Below, one piece after another: positions 1-5,299 of a stretch of DNA of 5,299 bases (its first letter is position 1; each line of letters starts with the position of its first letter). The position numbers were made by a program, and so were the translations under genes. The stretch is from Firmicutes bacterium CAG:170 (GTDB lineage Bacteria; Bacillota; Clostridia; Oscillospirales; Oscillospiraceae), in the NCBI GenBank assembly GCA_000436735.1, contig FR887128.1, forward strand, positions 1 to 5,299. Reading direction: 5' to 3'. Below the pieces are notes generated by a model. That model worked only from the letters and a program-made list of their open reading frames with translations, was not told the DNA's origin and searched no databases.

Positions 1-863
1 TAGCCGTTCGACCAGATGGAGTCGTTCCACTTCTCGCGCCCGAATGCGACGGCTGACCATCCGGCGCTCTTGGACGGGAGCGTCAGCCCGACGCTTGCGT
101 CCATCGACGTGTAGGCCCGTCCGCTCAGCGCCGCCATGAACGGGTCGGCACCGCTTGTGCCGGTCAGCTTCAGCGCACCGCTTTCGCAGGCCATCGTCCC
201 GGCATTGGGGCTGACGGCCACCCATGCCTGCGCACCGGATTCGAAATCGTCCGCAAACGCTTCGTCCCACACGACCGGCTGCTCCGGCTGCTCCGGCTGC
301 TCCTGCGCGTCCGGCTTTTTGACACGGAAGCTGTCGAATTGGCAGCGGCTCATGTAGGCGCACAGGCCAAGGAAGCCGCCCTGATAGGCCTCGTCCCGAT
401 AAGTGATGACCGGCTCCTCGCCGCCCGCGAAGTAAACGCGGATCGTTTTCTCCGATACGACCACGCGGAGCTTTGCCGTGTCGCCCTTCGTCCAGTCCAC
501 GGCGGCGCTGCCGACGTCGCCGGTATTGGCCTTGAACAGCCTGATCTCGGCCTTTTCGGTCTGCTGATCGTAGCAGGCATAGGCAAAATAACCGTTCGAC
601 CAGATGGAGTCGTTCCACTTTTCGCGCCCGAACGCAAGCGCCGCCCAGCCGGAGGACTTGGACGGAAGCACAAGCTCCGTCTCCGCGTCCATATCGGTAT
701 AGGCGTACCCCGTCAGCGCAGCGATCGCCGGGTCGGCTCCGCTGGTGCCGGTCAGACGCAGCTTGCCGTTCAGACCGGAGAGCGCGCCCGCCGCATCGCT
801 CACGAGCGTCCACAAATCGACGCCCGCCTCAAAATCGTCCTCAAACGCCTCGTCCCAGACGAC
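1..863 (-). repeat. 588-bp tandem duplication covering jelly-roll domains 4 and 5
   Basis: Bases from position 1 match those from position 589 with an offset of exactly 588 bp (196 codons). Bases 1-32 and 589-620 differ at one position. In protein, residues 1187-1278 and 1383-1474 are about two-thirds identical, with an identical block AFGREKWNDSIWSNGY. Copy 5 runs off the left edge, so further copies may exist. Confidence 0.9.
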
Positions 864-3800
864 CGGCTTTTCCGGCTCCTCCGGCTGCTCGACCTCGCCG
901 AGATCCTGATAGTAGATGTTGTCAAACTCCGCGTCGGCAAAGTCGGAGCAGAGGCCGAAATAGCCGCCCGTGAATGTGCTGTCCTTGACCTCGATCAGCG
1001 GCTGCGCCGCATAGTCCACATAGACGCGGATCGTTCCGTTCCGGAGCTCCACCTCAAGATGGACGGTCTGCTTCATGGGATCTGCCGCAATGCTTGCGGA
1101 CGCCAGACTGCCCGCGCGGTATACGACCAGATTCCCGAGATTTGTCAAATAGACCAGATAGCCGCCGCTGCTCCAGAAGCCGTCCGTTCCGCCGGAATGG
1201 AAGTACGCGCCCGCCCAGTTCTCCGTCAGCGCAATGTCCTTCAGCCGAACGTCAAAGCCGATGCGGACATTCTGGAACGTCCGCTCCGTATAGACCAGAT
1301 CCGGCGAGACGCCCTTGCCCTGAACGCCGTTCTCGGCGTCGACCTTGACCAGCACACCGGAGGTGCACAGCTTTCCATCCGCAACGGCGATCCGCTCCGG
1401 CTCCTTGACTTTTTTCCACCTGCCGAGATCGCCGCTGAAATCGTCCAGCAGCACGCTGTTTTCGTTCTGCCGGACACCTGTCACGGCAAAATCGTCAAAC
1501 GAGACCTCACCGCCGCAGGCGTTGAGGGACAAGAAGCCCTCCGTGTAGTCCGGCGCGCTTGCCGAGAGCACCGGCTGCTCTGCGCCGTTCACATAGACCT
1601 CAATCGTCCCGGCGCGCCGGACCACACGCACCTGCGCCGGGCCGTCCAGGGCGCTTTCGAGCTGCGCGGAGGCCAGCGCACCGCGCGCCGACAGCAGCTC
1701 CACGCGGCCTGTTTTGCGCAGGAGCAGCAAATATCCGCCATAGCCCCAGATATCGCCGTACATGGTTTCCCTGCCAAGCGTCAGTCCGGCCCAGTGATCC
1801 TCCGCATTTGCGGTCGTCTGTGTGCCGCTGAGATCGCAGGTAAAGCTGACCTCGCACTCTGAGAACACGCGCCCCTCCAACGTAGCGCTGCCGATATTGT
1901 CGCTTCCGGCAAAACGCAGCGCGCCGTCCCGGATCTCCGCGCCCTGATAACGCCAGATTCCGGTCTCCGCCGCAAAGCTGTCCTGATAGCTCTGGTCACG
2001 CATAACTGCGCTGCTCACGCAGGGCGTTTCCACGCCGTGATAGCTGCTGAGCCGGAAAGCGGAGAACTCCGCCTGAATACCGGTCCCGACCAGGCTGAGA
2101 TATCCTGCCGCAGGCGCCTCTGCGTCCGTGTCCTCGGCGTCGATCAGGAGGCGGCTCCCGTTCCAGACGCGGATGCGCCCGCCGTTCATGGATACGGACA
2201 GCTGGAGAGCTTCCTGCGTATCCAGATCTGCCGAGCCTTCATACAGCACCTTCCACGGGCTGCCGCGGAAGAGCAGCAGGCCGCCGTTTTTGCGGATGCA
2301 GAGCGTATAGCCGCTTTGGAACGCCGTGTCGGCGGCATTTGCTTTGCGGAAGCAGAGTCCTGCCCACATGCTCTGGTCGCCGTTCATCGCATCGCCGAGC
2401 TTTACGGTGAAATCGATCCTGCCGTCGCGCAGCGTCTGGCTGTGCAGCGTGCTCATGGCCGTTGCGTTTGTCCCTGCGCCGGAATAGGTATACCGTCCAT
2501 CCCGCACGGACCACTGCGTTCCGGCTATTCCATCTCTATCCCATGCGTAGTCGTATCCATTGGCGAAATCGTCCCGGAAAAGCTCGACCGCGATCGGCTC
2601 TGCGGCTTCGCCCGTCAGCAGATCCAGAAGCGTCTTATGCGCGGCCGTCGCCGCGGCACCCTCTCTTGTATACAGCGTTGCGCTGCGGATGAGCTGACCG
2701 GCCACCTGCTTTGCGGCCTCCGGGTCCTTTGCGCCGAGCTGGGTGAGCAGCTCATAGTCCTCCAGACCGTCGAGCTGCGCCTCATTGCGGACGCTGGTGA
2801 ACACGTCATAGTTGGGAATGTCCGGCCGCACCAGCCATTCGTCGCCGGTCTGCATGTCGTTCATCGTGTCCTTGAGGCCCCAGTAGGAATAGCCCCAGTG
2901 GAGATAGCCCGACGCGCCGATCTGGTAGGCATACCACGGAATGAGCCGCGTTTTGACCAGATGATAAGGGATAAAGCGGTTGAGATAGTCGCCCTGCGGG
3001 CCGATGCAGGTGTAATACCAAAGCTCCCGGCCCTTGCTGCGCTCCTTCTGATAATACGCCTGGTTTTCTTCATAGGTATTAAGCACCGGGCAGAGCGTTG
3101 TCGATTCCGTCATCTGTGTTGTGAAACGATCGTGGGCCTCATTGCTGAGCGCCTCGGGGTAAACCTCGCGGATCGTGCTGTAGTACCAGTTGGAGGCCAT
3201 ATTCTGCGCGCTGACATGCGGCTCGTCCAGCGCGGAGACATAGAGCTTGTCCAGAAGCAGCGGGTAGCGCTCGGACATGTGGCTGCGCAGGGCGCGGAAC
3301 ATCGTTTTCAGGTATTCCTCCGCCTCCGGGTTGACGGTCTGCGCTGCCTGATCGGTATAGATCGGCTTCAGGACGCGGACAAGCTTCCCATTGCCGCCGT
3401 CCTCCAGCACATACAGCTGCATCTGGTCGTCTGCGCCGCGGATGACCTTGCTGTTGCCGGCCAGATAGATGTACTGCATTGCGCCTGCATTTTGAAAGAG
3501 GTCTACCATCCGGTCGAAGTTCTTCCAGTCGAAAAGATACTTTCCGGCCGCCATTTTGCCGTCTGTGCCGGTCACATACGGTTTGCGGCTGTCGCTGCCG
3601 AGAAGCGTACTTTCCGGCATCAGGAGCGCTTCCGCGTCCATAAAGATCACGTTGTTCCGGTGAATGGCCAGATCCCGCGCAAAACTCTCCATGACGCGCC
3701 ACCAGTTCTCGTCGAAAAGCTCCACATCATACTGATTCGGCACCGCAGATTCCAGCGCGCCGAAGTCCGTACCAGCTGTGGAAAACCAGTTTATCATTTT

Positions 3801-4421
3801 AAAGCTCGATTCGTCCGTATCCGGAATCGTCACAGCGTAGACCTTCACGGAGAATGGAAGCTCCTCGGAGCGTTCACCGGCCGATACGCGCAGGCTACCG
3901 GTATAGACGCCGGGGGCTTGTCCCTTTGGGACATATACGCGCACCCAATACGGCTGCGTCGTATTTTCCGCAACGTCCAGCGGCGCATTGGGAAGCAGCG
4001 CGTCCGTATACAGATCGCTGCCATCCGGCGTGCTTTCCACATCACCGATCACGCCGCCAGCGGGTGCGGAATACTCGCTGTAGATCGTAATGTTGGAGGC
4101 GTCCAGCGGTGTCCCGTCCGCTTTCGCAAGGTCTGTCGCCTGCACCGTGAGGCCGGTCAGCGCTGCACTGCTGCGGACAAGAATCTGCGCCGCTTCGTAT
4201 TCGTTTCTTGCGGCATACAGCTCGATTTTCTGCGCCGCCTGCTCCGGCATGGTCGAGCTGGCAAAGGCGCGATCCGCAGAATTCTGCACCCACACGTCCA
4301 TCACTGCCTGCTCCGCCTCCTGCGGCTGCACGGGAGCGGCCCCTTCCGCGTATGCGGGAATGCCTCCGAGCAGCGCTGCGGTGAGGAGGCCGCATAGCCA
4401 TCGTCTGCCTGTCTTTTTCAT
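1..4421 (-). CDS. Large secreted GH123/DUF4091-type glycoside hydrolase with at least five jelly-roll domains (3' end outside window)
   Basis: This frame stays open for 1473 codons from the ATG at 4421 to the left edge. Residues 1-25 are a signal peptide. Residues 28-201 look like the GH123 N-terminal beta-sandwich (NEYEAAQ at 73-79; PYWVRVYVPKGQAPGVYTG from 157). Residues 202-605 form the catalytic barrel. It has SALDEPH with D399-E400, then KTRLIPWYAYQIG (490-502), GYLHWGYSYW (505-514), TGDEWLVRP (525-533) and SVRNEAQLDGLEDYELL (543-559), all in the order typical of DUF4091/GH123. Characterised GH123 enzymes are retaining exo-beta-N-acetylgalactosaminidases: the Asp orients the substrate acetamido group and the Glu is acid/base. 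Many relatives are untested, so the substrate here is inference. From residue 613 the protein is a chain of jelly-roll domains, probably for glycan binding or spacing. Family members often end soon after the barrel, so this one is unusually long. No cell-wall anchor is visible because the C-terminus is missing. The start is fixed by GGAGGA six bases upstream and by the signal peptide. Confidence 0.93.
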   Translation of the reverse strand, partial: MKKTGRRWLCGLLTAALLGGIPAYAEGAAPVQPQEAEQAVMDVWVQNSADRAFASSTMPEQAAQKIELYAARNEYEAAQILVRSSAALTGLTVQATDLAKADGTPLDASNITIYSEYSAPAGGVIGDVESTPDGSDLYTDALLPNAPLDVAENTTQPYWVRVYVPKGQAPGVYTGSLRVSAGERSEELPFSVKVYAVTIPDTDESSFKMINWFSTAGTDFGALESAVPNQYDVELFDENWWRVMESFARDLAIHRNNVIFMDAEALLMPESTLLGSDSRKPYVTGTDGKMAAGKYLFDWKNFDRMVDLFQNAGAMQYIYLAGNSKVIRGADDQMQLYVLEDGGNGKLVRVLKPIYTDQAAQTVNPEAEEYLKTMFRALRSHMSERYPLLLDKLYVSALDEPHVSAQNMASNWYYSTIREVYPEALSNEAHDRFTTQMTESTTLCPVLNTYEENQAYYQKERSKGRELWYYTCIGPQGDYLNRFIPYHLVKTRLIPWYAYQIGASGYLHWGYSYWGLKDTMNDMQTGDEWLVRPDIPNYDVFTSVRNEAQLDGLEDYELLTQLGAKDPEAAKQVAGQLIRSATLYTREGAAATAAHKTLLDLLTGEAAEPIAVELFRDDFANGYDYAWDRDGIAGTQWSVRDGRYTYSGAGTNATAMSTLHSQTLRDGRIDFTVKLGDAMNGDQSMWAGLCFRKANAADTAFQSGYTLCIRKNGGLLLFRGSPWKVLYEGSADLDTQEALQLSVSMNGGRIRVWNGSRLLIDAEDTDAEAPAAGYLSLVGTGIQAEFSAFRLSSYHGVETPCVSSAVMRDQSYQDSFAAETGIWRYQGAEIRDGALRFAGSDNIGSATLEGRVFSECEVSFTCDLSGTQTTANAEDHWAGLTLGRETMYGDIWGYGGYLLLLRKTGRVELLSARGALASAQLESALDGPAQVRVVRRAGTIEVYVNGAEQPVLSASAPDYTEGFLSLNACGGEVSFDDFAVTGVRQNENSVLLDDFSGDLGRWKKVKEPERIAVADGKLCTSGVLVKVDAENGVQGKGVSPDLVYTERTFQNVRIGFDVRLKDIALTENWAGAYFHSGGTDGFWSSGGYLVYLTNLGNLVVYRAGSLASASIAADPMKQTVHLEVELRNGTIRVYVDYAAQPLIEVKDSTFTGGYFGLCSDFADAEFDNIYYQDLGEVEQPEEPEKPVVWDEAFEDDFEAGVDLWTLVSDAAGALSGLNGKLRLTGTSGADPAIAALTGYAYTDMDAETELVLPSKSSGWAALAFGREKWNDSIWSNGYFAYACYDQQTEKAEIRLFKANTGDVGSAAVDWTKGDTAKLRVVVSEKTIRVYFAGGEEPVITYRDEAYQGGFLGLCAYMSRCQFDSFRVKKPDAQEQPEQPEQPVVWDEAFADDFESGAQAWVAVSPNAGTMACESGALKLTGTSGADPFMAALSGRAYTSMDASVGLTLPSKSAGWSAVAFGREKWNDSIWSNG
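3..2585 (-). repeat. Tandem array of five LamG/DUF1080-like jelly-roll domains
   Basis: Within the large gene, five successive segments share one plan. Approximate residues are 613-797, 808-983, 989-1172, 1187-1368 and 1385 to the edge. Each opens with an Asp-rich D-x-F or D-D-F motif (RDDFA, QDSFA, LDDFS, EDDFE, ADDFE). Each has a central W-A-G-L/W-A-x-x-F motif followed by a G-Y strand; the complete copies then have an I-x-V-Y/W strand and, in most cases, end near F-D-x-F-x-V. This is the pattern of concanavalin A-like folds such as Laminin_G_3 or DUF1080. The first three copies are strongly diverged and follow each other with little linker. The fourth and fifth are a closely related pair separated by acidic Pro-rich linkers (about 1173-1186 and 1369-1382). 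A role in carbohydrate binding or as a spacer is inferred from fold and context; no sugar-binding residues can be assigned by eye. Confidence 0.8.
277..303 (-). repeat. Three 9-bp tandem repeats coding an Glu-Gln-Pro linker
   Basis: On the plus strand GGCTGCTCC is repeated three times without change. On the coding strand it encodes consecutive Glu-Gln-Pro units in the linker between jelly-roll domains 4 and 5. The equivalent linker before domain 4 (EQPEEPEKP) is a degenerate version. Such in-frame short repeats can expand or contract and change linker length. Confidence 0.9.
4347..4421 (-). other. Sec signal peptide of the GH123-like protein
   Basis: The first 25 residues have a basic n-region (MKKTGRRW), a hydrophobic core (LCGLLTAALLGGI) and a c-region ending P-A-Y-A before E26. 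This is a good AXA-type signal peptidase I site. Cys10 lies too early and in the wrong context for a lipobox, so export as a soluble or wall-associated protein is more likely than as a lipoprotein. Confidence 0.9.
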
Positions 4422-4427
4422 TTTCTG

Positions 4428-4433
4428 TCCTCC
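4428..4433 (-). promoter_or_regulatory. Ribosome binding site of the GH123-like gene
   Basis: On the minus strand GGAGGA is followed by CAGAAA and then ATG. It is a near-perfect Shine-Dalgarno sequence at ideal spacing and decides the start codon at 4421. Confidence 0.92.
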
Positions 4434-4521
4434 ATTCTGAAATAATCCGTGCGTTCCCTCTCCAAAGCCTCTGATCGGCGGCGTTTTGGTACAAGAGCCT
4501 GCACGATTCTTCTGCAGCTTC

Positions 4522-4551
4522 ATTATATTTGTTTATTTTGCCTATCAACAA
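4522..4551 (-). promoter_or_regulatory. Probable sigma-A type promoter of the GH123-like gene
   Basis: The minus strand carries a perfect -10 box TATAAT at 4522-4527. The -35 could be TTGATA at 4543-4548 (five of six consensus bases but a short 15-bp spacer) or TTGTTG at 4546-4551 (18-bp spacer, weaker match). Transcription would start near 4515 and give a leader of roughly 95 bases before the ATG. The non-ideal -35 arrangement suggests the promoter may need an activator, which fits the repeats that overlap it. The leader has only a weak 5-bp hairpin (4499-4517), and I see no riboswitch in it. Confidence 0.65.
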
Positions 4552-4587
4552 GAGCGCAAACTATACTTTCGCGCTGCAAAATAAACA
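4530..4587. promoter_or_regulatory. Perfect 12-bp inverted repeat flanking the -35 region, candidate operator pair
   Basis: TGTTTATTTTGC at 4530-4541 has its exact reverse complement GCAAAATAAACA at 4576-4587. The 34 bases between are 4542-4575. One arm lies inside the spacer between the -10 and -35 boxes of the large gene's promoter and the other lies upstream of the -35. Arm centres are 46 bp apart. That placement suits repression by occlusion plus a second upstream contact, but the regulator is unknown. An alternative is a relic of an insertion-sequence structure. Confidence 0.6.
4553..4575. promoter_or_regulatory. Second dyad nested between the inverted-repeat arms
   Basis: AGCGC at 4553-4557 pairs with GCGCT at 4571-4575. 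After one A/C mismatch, A4559-A4560 pair with T4568-T4569. It directly abuts the upstream 12-bp arm (4576) and sits just upstream of the candidate -35. It could be a separate operator for a dimeric regulator. As RNA it would not be in the main transcript, so a DNA-binding role is more likely than an attenuator. Confidence 0.45.
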
Positions 4588-4611
4588 TTTCCACAGCAAG
4601 CAGACAGATTT

Positions 4612-4980
4612 TCAAGCGGGGCTTGCATCGGATACATCTGCCTCGCTGCCGCATCCCGGAGGAGCGGTATGTGTGTGTGAAAAGTAATACGCCATGCTCA
4701 CAAGATACCATTCCACTGTGACATTGGCGTTTCCTCGGGTCAGAAATCGGCGGAAGTTCAGATCTTCCTTGATTGCGGCAAACACGCCCTCCGCCTGAAT
4801 GGAACGATTGACCCGGAGCAGGATCTCTTCAGCTGTGGAAATCTTTTTCTCCACCAATGGATATGCAAAGTGGATATTTGCAGATGGGTCAAAAAATAGA
4901 GATTGCATTTTGCGCACGGCTTGTTTATAGTGAGACTGAAAATTACAGGCGAAAGGGTACTGTAGACATATGACCTCCAT
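4612..4980 (-). pseudogene. 3' remnant of an IS1182-family transposase
   Basis: A 122-residue frame contains a clear transposase C-terminus: ILLRVNRSIQAEGVFAAIKE (residues 53-72), then FRRFLTRGNANV and VEWYLVSMAY (to residue 98). This is the end of the DDE_Tnp_1_6-type domain in IS1182 transposases of Firmicutes; E64 in QAEGVF is the likely last DDE catalytic residue. A full IS1182 transposase is usually 450-550 residues, so the N-terminal and first catalytic Asp regions are missing. Residues 1-43 are only weakly family-like. After residue 98 the sequence stops resembling the usual N-I-N-K-L-H ending and becomes T/A/P-rich, suggesting a frameshift or deletion near 4687. It is dead as an enzyme and points in the same direction as the large gene. 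Confidence 0.8.
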
Positions 4981-5012
4981 CCGAAATATGCTGCGGAGCA
5001 GGCCGCTGTTTA

Positions 5013-5209
5013 CTGGACAGCCTCAATACGCCGCTTTTCCACAGCGACGAGATCACGCCTGCCGTGCAGGGGCTTTTGTCACAGGAGCTGTCCCAGTCTG
5101 CGCCGTATCGCTTTTCGGATGAAAAAAACGGCGCGTGTACGGCGTATATCAAAAGAGGCGCGCAGGGGCTTGGCTTTGAGAACGTCAATACGTTTATCCG
5201 CGTATTTAA
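5013..5209 (+). pseudogene. Start-less fragment of an unrecognised protein-coding gene
   Basis: The plus frame from about 5013 reads as convincing protein: LDSLNTPLFHSDEITPAVQG, then LLSQELSQSAPYRF, SDEKNGACTAYIKRGAQGLG and FENVNTFIRVF. Codon choice is ordinary for a GC-rich genome. The frame has no ATG between its preceding stop (4971-4973) and this block, and the stretch before 5013 (Cys/Gly-rich) does not look natural, so the 5' end is lost. At about 5210 it meets a candidate insertion-sequence end. I do not recognise the family. The frame remains open to the window edge, so it might instead continue as a longer gene, but its composition changes after 5210. Confidence 0.45.
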
Positions 5210-5299
5210 GGAACCTCTGAATAAATCCCCGACCGCGGACGATGGATCTTTTCCGCCAATCCTGCGGTTTGAAAAACGAGAAATACATACAGTATTCCC
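5210..5299 (+). mobile_element. Candidate left end of an insertion sequence (element continues outside window)
   Basis: The run GGAACCTCTGAATAAATCC starting at 5210 resembles insertion-sequence terminal inverted repeats of the DDE type (general impression, not a database match). It is followed 12 bases after the repeat by an ATG that opens a transposase-like frame, and it interrupts an otherwise coherent plus-strand coding frame. The other end, and hence the family and any target-site duplication, lies outside the window. Confidence 0.4.
5242..5299 (+). CDS. Probable N-terminus of a transposase (3' end outside window)
   Basis: ATG at 5242 opens a frame reading MDLFRQSCGLKNEKYIQYS to the edge. 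The start lies 32 bases inside the candidate insertion-sequence end at 5210, the usual place for a transposase start. There is no good Shine-Dalgarno sequence before it, which is common for transposases. Only 19 residues are visible, so no family can be given. The competing reading is that the frame of the upstream fragment continues through this region. Confidence 0.35.
   Translation, partial: MDLFRQSCGLKNEKYIQYS

Noticed and set aside
1..620. Repeats at 588-bp spacing considered as CRISPR or other DNA array
   Set aside because: Period, reading frame and protein alignment show duplicated protein domains; there are no short identical repeats with unique spacers.
339..1862. 507-codon open frame on the plus strand
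   Set aside because: It lies wholly antisense to the large hydrolase gene, lacks a convincing ribosome binding site, and its product is a run of Arg/Ala/Leu/Ile-rich sequence without domain motifs. GC-rich genes commonly produce such shadows.
3139..3702. 187-codon minus-strand frame
   Set aside because: It is an alternative frame inside the catalytic domain; the in-frame reading there holds the DE active-site motif.
2037..4397. 786-codon open frame on the plus strand
   Set aside because: It is antisense to the catalytic region, which carries the full GH123 motif order and signal peptide. The plus-strand translation is Arg/Val/His-rich with no recognisable motifs and no good start signal.
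4499..4517. Small hairpin CTGCA/TGCAG near the presumed transcript start
   Set aside because: It has a five-base stem with a nine-base loop and no U-run; too weak to call a terminator or riboswitch.
4042..4551. 169-codon minus-strand frame overlapping the hydrolase start
   Set aside because: It runs out of frame through the signal peptide and N-terminal domain and would start within the promoter; its product is low-complexity Arg/Ala/Gly-rich.
4660..4679. GGAGGA followed by ATG on the plus strand near 4660-4672
   Set aside because: The frame stops after three codons (Met-Cys-Val), so it is not a gene.
4943..5288. Minus-strand frames of 81 and 69 codons over 4943-5288
   Set aside because: They oppose the more protein-like plus-strand readings, are rich in Ser/Pro/Arg, and continue no part of the transposase remnant.

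Overview
The window is dominated by one very large gene on the minus strand. It starts at 4421 and runs off the left edge, giving 1473 visible codons with no in-frame stop. It encodes a secreted glycoside hydrolase: a signal peptide, a GH123-type N-terminal beta-sandwich, a GH123/DUF4091 catalytic barrel with the characteristic Asp-Glu pair, and then a chain of at least five jelly-roll (LamG/DUF1080-like) domains. The last two visible domains are close duplicates joined by Pro/Glu linkers. Two very long open frames on the opposite strand (507 and 786 codons) are antisense shadows of this gene.

The gene has a textbook GGAGGA ribosome binding site. About 100 bases upstream there is a perfect TATAAT box. 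Around that promoter lies an unusual composite operator: a perfect 12-bp inverted repeat with one arm between the -10 and -35 and the other arm upstream, and a second dyad between them. This suggests tight, possibly substrate-responsive, control by a transcription factor that is not in the window.

The right-hand end (about 4610-5299) looks like a graveyard of mobile DNA. It holds the 3' remnant of an IS1182-type transposase on the minus strand (4612-4980). Next is a start-less fragment of an unrecognised plus-strand gene (about 5013-5209). The fragment is apparently cut at 5210 by the end of another insertion sequence, whose likely transposase begins at 5242 and leaves the window.

The organism is probably a GC-rich gut Clostridia member, perhaps of the Oscillospiraceae. 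The strong SD site, Gram-positive-style signal peptide, GC-rich codon use, carbohydrate-degrading secreted enzyme and the style of IS1182 transposase all fit. This assignment is inferred from style, not from a marker gene. The most plausible biology is an extracellular enzyme that trims host or dietary glycans, possibly beta-linked N-acetylgalactosamine, with its accessory domains holding it on polysaccharide or mucin. The insertion-sequence debris just upstream suggests this is an accessory locus.
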